From assembly GCA_905183005.1 (NCBI GenBank), contig CAJJDO010000058.1:3706-67705 (forward strand): a DNA stretch of 64,000 nucleotides, written 5' to 3'. The position numbers and the translations under genes are program-made. Position 1 is the first letter of the stretch. Every line of letters starts with the position of its first letter. The DNA comes from Paramecium pentaurelia (Eukaryota > Ciliophora > Oligohymenophorea > Peniculida > Parameciidae). This document shows, one piece after another, positions 21,874-33,148 of the stretch. A model generated the notes under the pieces. That model was not told the DNA's origin. It saw nothing but the letters and a program-made list of their open reading frames with translations, and did not search any database.

Positions 21874-21945
21874 GTGGAACAACAGGTATTGATCCTGCTA
21901 CCTTAGACTGAGGAGGTCTACGCTCCACCGATGAGCTATGTTCCA
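21874..21945 (-). tRNA. tRNA-like gene, copy 7 (diverged, with compensatory change)
   Basis: Differs from the other six at five positions. In the anticodon stem TGGAC/GTCCA becomes TAGAC/GTCTA, a compensated pair change, which supports selection for the fold. The loop is CTCCTCA, so positions 34-36 still read CCT and 37 is still C. The D-loop changes from AACGGTA to ATCGGTG, losing the usual A21. Acceptor, T-arm (including A54), A48 and the C discriminator are unchanged. It lies at the array end nearest the minus-strand upstream side and its 5' flank is unrelated to that of the others. Confidence 0.85.
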
Positions 21946-22425
21946 ATTAGTATTGTCTCATTCTAATTCTATCTAGAATAAAAATTAGAAATTACTATAA
22001 TTATTTAAAAAATGCTTCTTTTAAAATATTTTTGAGTTGGGCTCCAAAATTGATCAATATTAATTTCCGAAAAATTTAGATATAAAACTATTTTAACCTA
22101 TTACAAATTAGAAAACTTTTGTTTAACAGTAAAATTTTTCATTCTAAAATATTGGTTCATTTTTCAGATAACATCCCATTATTATTAAGCTGTTTGTTGT
22201 TTAAAATTATGCCATTCTTACTTATTTTAACAGACGGAATTTTTTACAGCTACTGTATGATCTATATTCAATTTATAGACTTTGGTTTAATCCTGAGCAA
22301 TATCATTCGCTGAATTTTTAAAATGTAATTTTTTTAATTTTAGGAGCACTTAAACAGCATTTTTCTAGATTATAATTAACCAATTCTGTTACAATATTAA
22401 ATAATATAATACAAAAAATTTATTA
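21946..22425. other. intergenic region with one minus-strand frame lacking a start
   Basis: A minus-strand frame ends at TGA 22164-22166 and stays open up to about 22455 (N-S-A-N-D-I-A-Q-D-Q-T-K-V-Y-K-L) but has no ATG at its beginning, overlaps the end of the next gene in another phase and shows no domain. It is probably chance; a lost 3' exon is the alternative. Confidence 0.4.
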
Positions 22426-23601
22426 TCATATCTAATTAGTTATTATGATTAAAGGTATCACTCTATTGCTTTATTACAACTTAACTTACGAATTACTCAT
22501 TTGTGTAAACTAAAATTCAGAACAAGTTTCAAATTAAATTAAATACGAGTTTTGATTTTCTTTGAATTCTTTCAATGCCACATCAATATTAGTGTAGTAC
22601 ACTAGATTCTTACTAAATTCAGTATAAGATTTGCCTATAAAATCAATATAGTATATTTTAATTGTATTTTTCCCTTTAGTCATTTCAAGATAGTATTTTT
22701 TATATTCTACATTGACAATGGCCTACTTTAAAGAAACATTCAATATACATTATCCTAATTCTATTTTATTGCCCATAGTAGTATCAAATATTATTACATC
22801 ATCTCTATTTTCTATCTCATATTCTGATTAACATAAATAAGATTTTTTGAATAGTTATTTGAATTCTTAATCTCCTATAAATGTACTTCCAAATTATTGA
22901 TATACTTTATTTTTATGAGAGATTAAACTATTGATATTAGAATTCTCAATTAAATTAACTAATGTAGAATCTTAAGAAGATGTATGATCTAATCTTTATG
23001 AATTCTCTTTTGTATCCAATTAATCTTAATATTTCTGTATATCCTTTTTCTTTTTTATGTAAGCTCTCTATTTTTACTTTCTTTCTTTATATGATCTCCT
23101 CATTTAATTTAATTTTATGTCACCTTCTCTTGTTTTCTCAATTATTTTGACTTCGATGTCCTTCTTGAATATGCTTTTCAAAATATCAAGTTAACTAATA
23201 AACAATCCAAATTCAGACTCTTGAAACTTAATTGAGAAGTCTACAAACTGATCTTTCAATTTAAGATATTGCATAAAAATTTTAATACTGTCCTACTTAT
23301 CTAGTAATATGTAATCTTCAGCCTCACAATTTGAGTCTTCCCATTTTTAATTTTTTTATTATGAACTAACATTTTTGTTCTCAGAATCATCAATTTGGCT
23401 AACCTCATAGTGTAGATCAGAGATTTAGCAGTCAAATAAGTGGGAGAGTGTTTTACTAACTTCCATGAATCTTTAAAACTCATTGAGGACTCTGGCTTTT
23501 GCAAATTTGATGTAGAGTTTAGAGAATGGATTATTCTTCATTTCAATATACTTGATCAGTTGTTTCTAAGTTAAGAGAGAAGAATTAATGTAATTTTGCA
23601 T
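22426..23601 (-). CDS. helical unknown protein, 391 aa
   Basis: Single exon from ATG 23601 to TGA 22426. The N-terminal half is helical, with L-I-K-Y-I-E-M-K-N-N-P-F-S-K-L-Y near residue 15 and F-Q-R-F-M-E-V-S-K-T-L-S-H-L-F, a style seen in SNX/BAR-like or DH-type helices. A strongly basic coiled segment (S-Y-K-E-R-K-Q-K-Q-R-A-Y-I-K-K-K) follows near residue 185, then a beta-rich C-terminal ~150 residues (V-I-I-F-D-T-T-M-G-N-K-I-E-L-G-Q) that could be a PH-like or C2-like fold. No family can be named with confidence. Confidence 0.75.
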
Positions 23602-23835
23602 TTAGTATAAATTAATTATTTTAGTAAATGTTTTAATATAATTAATCAATCCTTTATTATATGTATATATATGGGTATTAACATATAATAAGGTTAATAT
23701 TATGCAATGATATGAGAATTGTGTCAATGATTAAGAAATATATTAATAGCGTAATTAATAAGTTAATTAGTATTATGATAATGCGTAATTGCATTATATA
23801 GATATCAAATTATTTAAATATTTATTTTACGGTCC

Positions 23836-25220
23836 ATGAGTGTGTCAAAAGTTCAAAAGGTATTCTCATATCATTTATATGACAGTTATTCTTCCGATTT
23901 TCCTATTACAAAAATCTAGACCTAAGTAGTCCATATCCGTCCTTCTAAGTAATTATCAAAATCCTAATTTCAAGGCTAGAGATATGACTACCACCCACAC
24001 CATGCATTATATCACTAAACCACCTTGCGATCCCAAAATAATGACTTTCGGAGCATTTCACACTGATCATATGTTAGAAGTTGATTGGACTGAAAAAATG
24101 GGGTAATCAAATCAATTTTATGGTTAAGATGGTCACGTCCATAGATTATTCCTTTTAAAAGTTTCTCCATCCATCCATTTGCTGCTTGCTTACATTATGC
24201 CATTGAATGTTTTGAAGGAGCTAAAGTATTTACAAATATAGATTATTATTAGGCATACAAAGGACCAAACAAATCTATCAGAACATTTAGATTGGATTGT
24301 AATATGTACAGAATGAAACAATCAGCAAAGAGACTCTCATTACCTGACTTTGATGGAGCTGAATTATAAAAATGCATTGAAGGTTTATTGAAAGTGGATC
24401 AGGATTGGATACCTGACAGACCAGGATTTAGTTGTTACATTAGACCAACCATTATAGCAACAGAAGAAGCTTTAGGTGTGAGAGCATCAAGCAGAGCAAA
24501 ATTATTTGTTGTTTTATGTCCTGTAGGTCCATATTTTCCATCTGGACTGAAACCAGTTAGAGTATTTTGTAATACCACAACAGTAATAAATTCAATGATT
24601 AATATAGATTCGTTCAGCTCCAGGAGGTGTTGGAGGATATAAAGTTGCAGGTAATTATGCACCAACTGTCATGCCTTTAAAAGAAGTTTAATAAATTGGA
24701 TTCCACCAAAATTTATGGATGTTACCAGATGGATTGGTTTAAGAGATGGGAGTTTGTAATTTGTTTTTCTTTTGGACTAATAAATAAGGAGAAAGAGAAT
24801 TGGTTACACCTTAATTAGATGGTACCATATTACCAGGAATAGTCAGAGATTCATTACTTGTAATATATTCAATTTTATTTCAGGAATTAACTAGAGAAAT
24901 GAATTAATTTAAAGTTATAGAAAAGAAATTGTACATTTAAGAAGTTATAGAAGCAATAAGTGAAGGAAGAGTAATTAAAAATAATATATTAATTTTTAGA
25001 TGATTGAAATGTTTGGATCAGGTACTGCTGTCAGCATTCAACCAATCGAAGCTATTGGATATAATGATAAAATCTATGAAGTTAAGTATGATCCTAAATT
25101 AAATGCTGGTGAGTTGTCACACAAGTTGTTTGATATGATCACTGAGATTCAAGTATTTTATTATTATTATTATTTCATAAGACTGGAGGCAAACCACATA
25201 AATGGATTAATGTTGTGTGA
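23836..25220 (+). CDS. BCAT: branched-chain amino-acid aminotransferase (class IV, PLP)
   Basis: 406 aa after six introns (23949-23979, 24103-24128, 24583-24607, 24860-24883, 24971-24999, 25153-25181). Transfers the amino group between Leu/Ile/Val and 2-oxoglutarate. Landmarks: F-H-T-D-H-M-L and W-T-E-K-M-G-W near residues 70-90, H-Y-A-I-E-C-F-E-G-A-K-V-F, I-R-P-T-I-I-A-T-E, then the PLP lysine in G-Y-K-V-A-G-N-Y-A-P-T at about residue 243, and E-M-F-G-S-G-T-A-V-S-I-Q-P near the C-terminus, as in the family. The first ~35 residues (M-S-V-S-K-V-Q-K-V-F-S-Y) lack acidic residues early and could be a mitochondrial presequence. An alternative downstream start at 23879 exists if the first intron is not used. 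Confidence 0.93.
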
Positions 25221-26769
25221 AATTATTTTATAAGTTTATTATTAATATTAGTAAGAAGATTCTTCTAATTATCCACTTTGATAATAAAACTCTTAATCAA
25301 TTACCATCCAAATCCTAAATTTAATTAAATTTTTTTGAATTATGGAATCTTCTTTGTATCAAAGAATAATATTTCCTTTCATATCCATCAAAATATAAAA
25401 TTTCATGCTATTTATAAATTACATCAGTAAATTTAAATGAGATTGCCTATTTTTCTTGAATGATTATTCAAATACGAAGATAGAATTTGAAGTAGATACA
25501 ATATCTAAAATAAAAATAAAATAATTATTTAAATCATCAATTTCAATAAATCTAAATACTAAAGTTAAAACCTAACTGAAAAACATTTAAAACAAATTAT
25601 TTATAATAAACTTAAAATTCATAATGATGTAAATTGTTCATTATTTATTTGTGAATAAGGAAGATTTTAAGCGTTACTTTAGTTTTAGAGAGATTTTTTA
25701 CATTATGAAATATTTCACAATAAAATTATTATATGGGATTAGAAAAATTAATCTTATAAAGAATTTCCAAACCCTAGAAGATTAAATAATTATAATTAGA
25801 ATTCGCATTTTGAATCTTCTGTAATATTTCAATTTAAACAATATTATTATAATTTAATCAAATTAAATAAAAATTTTTATTAAAATTGCCATCACTTCTA
25901 AATTTCAATTGGCAATTAATTACTTTTTATACATTTCTTAAAAAAATTAATGTAGAGGTTTTCAAATCTCATCATTATACTTTCTTTGTAAATCAATAGA
26001 TTTTATATTTTATATTATATATCGATTTTTAGGATTAATTTCAGTTAACTTTGGATTAATATCAACATATATTTCTATCATCAATTTTATTAACTACGTG
26101 TTATATGTTCCAATTTTTAGAAACAAAAAAATCCCTTTATATAAATAAATTTAATGGAACTTTTATCTTAGAAAGAAAATTTATGTTAAATACAACTTCT
26201 ATTTAGATAATTTATTAAATCTTATACCAAAAATAATAATAGATATAAAATTAAATAATTTGACAATTATACAAAGGAAGCATAAAAATATACTTAATGA
26301 AAGAAATAGTAAATAAGAATTATCTTTTGAGATTATGTATCTTTTGTAAAGGAATAAAAGTAATTGATTCTCCTTCTATGAACAAAATTTATAATAATTA
26401 AATTTATATATATAGAAAAATTAAAATAGTTTATTTTCTCTGAATTAAAATTAAAAATTTTGATCTTCGACTTACCCTAATATCAATTTTTATTCAAATA
26501 GTTATCGTTCCTATTTACAATGTTATAGGCTTAACAAACTGAATTGAATTGAGTTATAGAACCATTCAATTATATTATAATTAATTATTGATACTCAAAA
26601 ATATTAATCATTTAATGAATTCAATCAATAAATTAACATGTTTTTAATTTGATCTCCAAATTATAATGCAATGATTCAAATTCTGAATCTTTAACTTCAA
26701 TCATATCTATTAATAAAGTGGATTAAATTTTTTTTTTATTATTATAAATATATCAATTAATTTAATAAA
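25221..26769. other. 1.5-kb AT-rich region without a gene
   Basis: No motif-bearing frame, RNA gene or repeat unit seen on either strand. It is the longest empty stretch of the window. Confidence 0.55.
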
Positions 26770-28261
26770 ATGTTACTTATTAGCGATGACCCTCTGGCTT
26801 TGACTTAACCTAAACTTGAATAAATGGAATTAAAATTAACATTTGATGTCTAATTTTTACTAAGTATAGATCTAAATTTCAATTCACCAAAAATCTAATA
26901 GGCAATGTTAAATTTAAATATGAAGGAGGAGGAACTTGTTTAAAAAAAGTATTCAACTTTCTAACTACCAGATGAAGAAAATTATTTAACAGAATAAAGA
27001 TTCTTGTTGCATTTACATCAAATAGCACATAGAAGAAAATTTTTGATTAAAGAGAGAAATAAAATAAAAAAAGAAGAATTAGAATTTTAAAAGTTAGATC
27101 AATAGATGACAAGATATTATACACAAACTGATTCTCTTCTTAATTTAAATATTGATAATGCTATTTCTTAATTAGATAAAAAAATAGAATTATAATAACT
27201 AAAAAGAGATAGGAATGAATTGATGATGAAAAATAAAATTAAAGAATTAGTTGAAGAAGAATTAAAGTAAATCAAAGAACAAAAATTAAAAGAAGAAGAA
27301 AAAAGAAGGATTGAAAAACTTAAATAAAAAACTTTGAAAACTGTAAGTGATAGGGCACATTCTTTTAACAAAAAAACAGAATTTATAGCAAAAAAACATT
27401 AAGAATTAATATTAGAATAGTAAGAAAAGGCATTCTAAAAACAAAGAGAAATTTTAGAAAGGGAAATGTTAGAGTAAATATACTAATTGACTTAGGTCAG
27501 AAGATTTTTCTAGGGGATTGAGTTAAAGTAAAATTAAGTAAAAAGAGAAAGAATTTAAAGATTGTATTAAATAAAAATAAGTTAATGACAGAATTAAATA
27601 ATTAAAATAATAAGAACTAGAATAATGTAATTAATTATACAAGAAAATTGAATAAAAGTTAAATAAATCTCATGTTAATCGTATTGGTTAGTATGATAAT
27701 TAAAAGACAACTAATTTATTAAACTAATCATAATCTAAAATTGAAGAAACATAAAAATATCTTGAGAAATACATAGAAAAATAAAATAGATTTCGTAAAA
27801 ATTCTTAAAATTAAAATTCTTAAACCTCTCTAACATAAACATCTAGTATAAAAAAAAGAGTGAATATACGATAATCTATTGAAAGGGAAAAATTAGATAA
27901 TTGTTACTCTTTAGAAGACAATTATTAAGATAATAAGTTAACCAGATTATTGTAGCCATAATTGAATAAGAATACTAAATCTAGAAGTTTAGTGAATTTA
28001 GAAAAAGCAAAATTCTAATAAATAGAAAAAGTTAAAAAAGTTCTAGAAAAATAAAGATCTGGTAGTGTAGTTTAAATTCAAATTAAAGAGAAGAAGGAGA
28101 TTTTGAGGGATGTTAGTAGAAGTATTTTTTTGAAGAAAAGTTTATACTAAGAACTATAAAATGATATTACTAAAATAAAATAAAATGTTTCTAAAGATTT
28201 CTTAGTTAAGTAGATACATAAATTGGATTGTTCAGAATTAGTACAAAAATATATAAAATGA
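26770..28261 (+). CDS. long coiled-coil protein, 489 aa
   Basis: One 22-nt intron (27474-27495) is required; without it an internal TGA at 27585 appears. The middle (about residues 70-260) is almost pure E/K/Q/L/I heptad sequence (K-I-K-E-L-V-E-E-E-L-K-Q-I-K-E-Q-K-L-K-E), and coiled segments resume toward the C-terminus, which ends in a basic helix (F-L-V-K-Q-I-H-K-L-D-C-S-E-L-V-Q-K-Y-I-K). The N-terminal ~60 residues are globular. Such proteins are common in the ciliate cortex and basal bodies; no family assigned. Confidence 0.8.
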
Positions 28262-28500
28262 AATGATCATAAAAATTTATTTAACCTTATTATAATAAAA
28301 TATATTTATTGTTATTTTTTAAACATATTAATAATATTGTTTTTAATTAAAGTTTAATTAAATTTTAATTGTTTGAGAATTTCTTTTTTAAGTCAAGTGA
28401 ATAACAAATTTATGGATTTATTATATTGTTTTGATCTTACTTATATAAATTAGAATATTATATAGATTCTTCATAAAAAAAGTTGTGTACATGAAATACT

Positions 28501-31092
28501 TCAATATTCTTAATCCCAATTAGGATCTTTAGCCTTCTCTTTTTTATAGACTTGTGCATTCAAATTTTATAATTCTTTCATTATTGGAGTACCTTGTACA
28601 TCTTTACCTGTAGCTGGCATTTTCTATTATGGAGGCAAATAAGGAGGTTTCATTTCTTTATCATAGAGTTTATCCTTTTTGAGAAATATAATTATAAAAA
28701 TACCCAATCAAATTAATCAAACCATTAATTTGCCTTCAAACTGGCATAAGATCCTCCCAATCTCAATTCAGGGGTTTTATTTAGTAATTATTCCATAAAT
28801 TTCTTAGCTTTTCTGTCTTTAAGAAATTAGGGATAAGATAATTATTTTTTTTAGATTTCTTCATAGATTTCATATGGATCTTCAGCTTCTTCAGCATATG
28901 GAACTTATCCACACATAAACTCATACATACAAATACCAATAGACCAGATATCAACAGGGAAAGTATAACCCTTTCCTTGTAAGATTTCTGGAGCCATATA
29001 ATGAGGAGTTCCAATTATAGTATAAGTTCTACCACTTTTGTGATTTAAAAATTTAGCAGTGCCCATATCAATTAGTCTAACATATCCTTTTTCATCAACC
29101 ATAATGTTTTCAGGTTTAATATCTCTATAAACAATTTTTTGTTTGTTTAGATACTCAATACATAAAATGAGTGATCCAATATAAAATTGAGTATCAAAAG
29201 CACTCAATAAACCAATATCTCTAATTACATCAAATAGTTCCATTCCTTTAATGAATTCTACTAGAAAGAATACATGATTAGTATCTTAAAAACTACAATA
29301 ATATTTCATAAGGAATGGATGATGTACAGATGTCAATACTTATTTTTCTTATGCTAAATGTTTTTCTAAATGTTAATCAACAATTTATGCTTTGGATATA
29401 CATTTCAAAGCATAAAAATGAGGAGGATTATCTTTTGGATTTTTGACTAAGTAAACATTTCCAAATTATCCTTATCCTAATTTTTTTAATGAAACAAATT
29501 CTTCTAATTTAAGATGAGAGTAATCATGTTTATAACTTTCTTATTTTTTATGTCTAATAAAATATTAAATGATTAATTTACTTTTCACTAATTTTTTAAT
29601 TTTTATTGATAACTTAATCTAAGGAACCTCCAATGACTTCCTCAAATCTTTTGAAATCAATTTCTGCAAGTATGCATTTATCTTTGGCAATAACTGGGTC
29701 ACTAAGTTATTACTTGTTGAAGTAAGCATCACCAAAAACTTAACCTTCACTAGCGGCTTTCATTTTTGACCCAGTCTGCCTTAAGTATAAATGTAGATAT
29801 TACAAATATTATTTCTCCTCTTAACACAATCACTAATTTTTATACTTTTTCTTCAAATATAACAGCACCTTATTCATAATTGAATTAATTCATATTTTAT
29901 ACAATCTTTTAAATTTAGAGTTCAGTTAATTATCCTAAAACTTAATGTTTTTAAATTGCCCATATTTATTTATTAGTAAACATAATAACTTATATTTTAT
30001 CACCTAAAATTTTAGTTAATTCATCTCTAGTAATTACAAGACATCTCACATCTTCTTCAGCTGCTTTTACTGTAGCACCTCTTGTAGAATTTTAGAATAA
30101 AGCCATTTCTCCAAATGATTCACCTTTTTTCATCTTTCTAATCTCATTATCATTTTAAATCACTGATACAGATCCCTTTTTAATAATAAAAAATGATGTT
30201 GCTGTTTCACCTTATTATACTATAATCTCTCCTTTTTTAAATTGAACTGTAAATAATACACTTGAAATGGCTGTTCTTTAATCAAAAGTTAAAAATTCTA
30301 TTGGATGAATTAAATACTTTACCAAAAGATTTTAAATTTTCTACAAATTGTCTATTTTCTTCAAATTCATGCATTCTCATATCTTCTATCATTTTTCTAA
30401 ACAAATTTCTATCAATTGCCCAAAATGCACAATCTCCTACTGCTCTCACAGATGCAGATCTAGGTGCATTATATAATAGTGCTCTCTCTCCAAATGAATC
30501 AGATTATTTTAAAACTTTCTTTACTTCTCCATCTATAATGATCTGACATTAACCACGTTCTTTTATATAAACCAATCAATACCAATCAGAAAAAACGAAC
30601 TTGCCTTCAAATCTCCTTGTCTAAATACGAATTGACCATCAGGTGTAGTACAATAGAACATTTATTCTAAAATAGCTTCCCTGAAGAAATATTATATATT
30701 TTTTACTGTTCCTATTGAGAAAGTGATTAAAAGAGAGAATTAGTATTGAAAGAATTCAGAATGAGTTAGTAATCGAAAGGTGATTTCTTTTTATTACTTT
30801 TTTAAATGTTTTCTACTATTTCCTCTTGATCCTAACGAGCTTCAACCTTAACCAACTTTTTTTTGTCATTACGTTTAAGCTTTCATCATATAGTAATTGA
30901 TACTTCCACTTCTAATTTCTCAACAACAGCATCTGGTTCATACTCTCCTTTGTTTCCAGTAATTCTCTTTTTTTAGATAATTTGTGATCCTCCTCCATGA
31001 TTTTATGATATGGTTATTGTATCTCCTTTCTTTTTTGGAATTAAACTATTGAGTTCATTTTCAGCGTCTTGTTTCTTACAAACACTTCCCAT
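28501..31092 (-). CDS. cGMP-dependent protein kinase (PKG-like), three CNB domains plus AGC kinase
   Basis: 802 aa after seven introns of 23-29 nt (28675-28703, 29554-29581, 29776-29803, 30298-30322, 30560-30582, 30681-30706, 30880-30903). The N-terminal ~100 residues are basic. CNB-A has phosphate-binding cassette F-G-E-R-A-L-L-Y-N-A-P-R-S-A-S-V; CNB-B has F-G-E-M-A-L-F-Q-N-S-T-R-G-A-T-V, with the Thr typical of cGMP selectivity; a third, degenerate CNB (F-G-D-A-Y-F-N-K) follows. The kinase has G-Q-G-Q-F-G-N-V, A-L-K lysine, Y-R-D-I-K-P-E-N and, in place of D-F-G, D-M-G, then the AGC tail W-F-D-Q-F-D-W-D and P-P-Y-L-P-P. D-M-G for D-F-G is a small change that keeps the metal-binding Asp. Its start codon is 19 bp from that of the divergent kinase. 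Confidence 0.94.
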
Positions 31093-31111
31093 CAGTTAAT
31101 TTAATTTTTGA
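31093..31111. promoter_or_regulatory. 19-bp divergent intergenic region
   Basis: These 19 bp are all that separate the start codons of the PKG-like gene (minus) and the SNF1-like gene (plus). Any shared promoter must extend into one or both coding regions, or the 5' UTRs are nearly absent. No TATA-like box can be singled out in such AT-rich sequence. Confidence 0.6.
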
Positions 31112-33134
31112 ATGAATATTAAATCAATAAGAAATTACATCCTAGGTAAAACTATTGGAGAAGGAACTTTCGGATAAGTTAAATTGGGTCAACATACTAT
31201 TACAAATGAAACTGTAGCCATTAAAATATTGGAGAAAGATAAAATGAAAGAAAACATTGATTACGAAAGAATCTCAAGGGAGATTAATTGTCTAAAGAAA
31301 CTACGTCACCCAAATATAATATAGATCTATGAAGTAAAGATCACAATTATTTGAAGATAGTTGAAACTATAAATTCTTTATATTTGATTATGGAATATGC
31401 ACCTGGTGGAGAATTGTTTGAAGTTATAATTAAAAACTAAAGATTGAATGAAAAAGAGACAGCAGAGTATATGATGCAAATTCTCTCTGGAGTTCAATAT
31501 ATGCATGATAATTATGTTATGCATAGGTAACCGTAATTAAATATATTAGAGACCTAAAACCTGAGAATCTGTTATTAGATGAAAATAACAAGATCAAAAT
31601 AGTTGATTTTGGTCTCTCAAATCAATTTAAAGATGGCCAATTACTCAAAACTGCATGTGGTAGTCCTTGTTATGCTGCTCCTGAAATGATAGCTGGAAAA
31701 GAGTATGATCCAAAATCTGCAGACACTTGGAGTTGTGGAGTCATTTTATATGCTATGGTAAATGGTTACCTTCCTTTTGAAGACAGCAATACAAGTTAAT
31801 TGTATAAAAAAATCATATATGGTGAATATGCTACTCCAAAATACATGAGTCCTTTATGTAAGGATCTTCTTGAAAAAATATTGTAAGTAGATCCTCTCAA
31901 AAGATATAATATTTAATAAATAGTCAAACATTATTGGATTTAAACATGTATTACTAATCCAATATTAACTCCAGGATATGGATAAATCAATATTTGTGAA
32001 GAGGTTTTGCAATAATTGGCTAATTATAATTTTAAATTGTCTCAAGCATATGCCTATTTAAAAGCCAATAAACATGATCAAGTAACTACTACATACTATT
32101 TATTGTTAAATAAATATTTAAAAGAAAAATAATAGGATCAAGATGAGACATTTCAATATAAATTAATTTAAATCCCTCCTCCACAACATCCATAAGAAGC
32201 TATCCTTAAAGAGACATCTAATATACAATCCTAAAGGATTAGTTAGGTTGACATTAAAGAAAATAAAATATCACATAAAAATAATCAAGAATAGAAATCT
32301 ACCAATTCTTTAAAAAATTTCAATGTTTAAAATTCTTAATAAGATAGGATATCATAAATACCAGATGTTAAAAATTAGAATTAGATTGAAGATATTAATG
32401 AAAATTTCAATGAAATCTAAACTTTAATCAATCTATCACAAATTAACACTATGAATAATAATTAATATGAGGGCAATCATGATTAGCCATAAGATAATGA
32501 TGTAATTACGAATCAGTAATTAAATTTATCAACTTAGAATCCCTATCCTGAAAGAACATCAATGCAAACATCATTAAATAATACTCCAAACTATTCTAAT
32601 TATAATTAATATGATTATAATTCTAGAGTAAGATAAGTTTCATTAAGTATTGAAAAAAAACCTGAAACCTTATTTCCTACTGTTGAACAAATCAAATTAA
32701 AAGCCATGCAATTTAAATAAAGAGCCTTTGAAAATGCAGATCATTCACCTGCACCACCTTAAAAACCAAGAACATTGAAAACTCCTTAAAGATCTGCTGT
32801 TTATAGGGCTCCAAATTTTAATAATTAACATTCTTATGAGCGACCGTAAAGTCCTGTGATTGTAGTAAGGTAACATGAAGGTCCCTATCATCTCAATTAA
32901 CTTGTTTTTGTAGATCCATAAAAATTAACTTAAAAAATCATATCTCATCTATAATAATAAAATTTTGATATAAGAAGAAGCAAATTTGAATTGAGGATAA
33001 GTAAATGCGATTTTGTAATGACATTAACAATGGCTCTTTTATGTGACTCTGTTTATGTAATAAAATGTTAAAAAATACAAGGAAATTCAGAAGAATATGA
33101 AAAAATTTATAAATAAATAATAAAGTTGAGATGA
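31112..33134 (+). CDS. SNF1/AMPK-related protein kinase with C-terminal KA1 domain
   Basis: 658 aa after two 23-nt introns (31334-31356, 31527-31549). The kinase domain occupies residues ~8-265: G-E-G-T-F-G-Q-V loop, A-I-K lysine, H-R-D-L-K-P-E-N (split by the second intron), D-F-G-L-S, and the CAMKL activation loop L-K-T-A-C-G-S-P-C-Y-A-A-P-E-M; the LKB1-type Thr precedes C-G-S-P. An Asn/Gln-rich linker of about 280 residues follows, then a ~75-residue C-terminal KA1-like domain (F-E-L-R-I-S-K-C-D-F-V-M-T-L) that in MARK/AMPK families binds acidic lipids. By family it acts in energy or polarity signalling. It converges on the channel gene with 14 bp between stops. Confidence 0.94.
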
Positions 33135-33148
33135 AAATTTATGTGATA

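Larger units (their letters stand above)
20280..21945. repeat. 248-bp tandem array, about 6.7 units, each with one tRNA-like gene
   Basis: Seven tRNA-like genes recur at an exact 248-bp period (start points 20386, 20634, 20882, 21130, 21378, 21626, 21874). The flanks are essentially identical between units; the first unit differs slightly (ccaaatctatc for ccaaaactatc), and the last diverges inside the tRNA-like gene and right after it. Within each unit a 14-bp motif aattgtaattaaaa occurs twice on one side of the tRNA-like gene and once inverted on the other (ttttaattacaatt). The near-identity implies recent amplification or ongoing homogenisation. Confidence 0.97.

Noticed and set aside
20280..21945. 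Regular repeats spaced like a CRISPR array
   Set aside because: The 248-bp unit contains a full tRNA-like cloverleaf, there are no unique spacers, and the genome is eukaryotic.
22119..22313. Hydrophobic plus-strand ORF near 22.2 kb
   Set aside because: No conservation-like motif, AT-rich composition explains it, and it has no intron or neighbour support.
24388..24665. Overlapping ORFs on both strands within the aminotransferase
   Set aside because: The plus frame is an exon of BCAT; the minus frame is its shadow with no motif.
27474..27585. Frameshift at an A-run in the coiled-coil gene at 27.5 kb
   Set aside because: A canonical 22-nt intron at 27474-27495 removes the conflict and leaves a length divisible by three.
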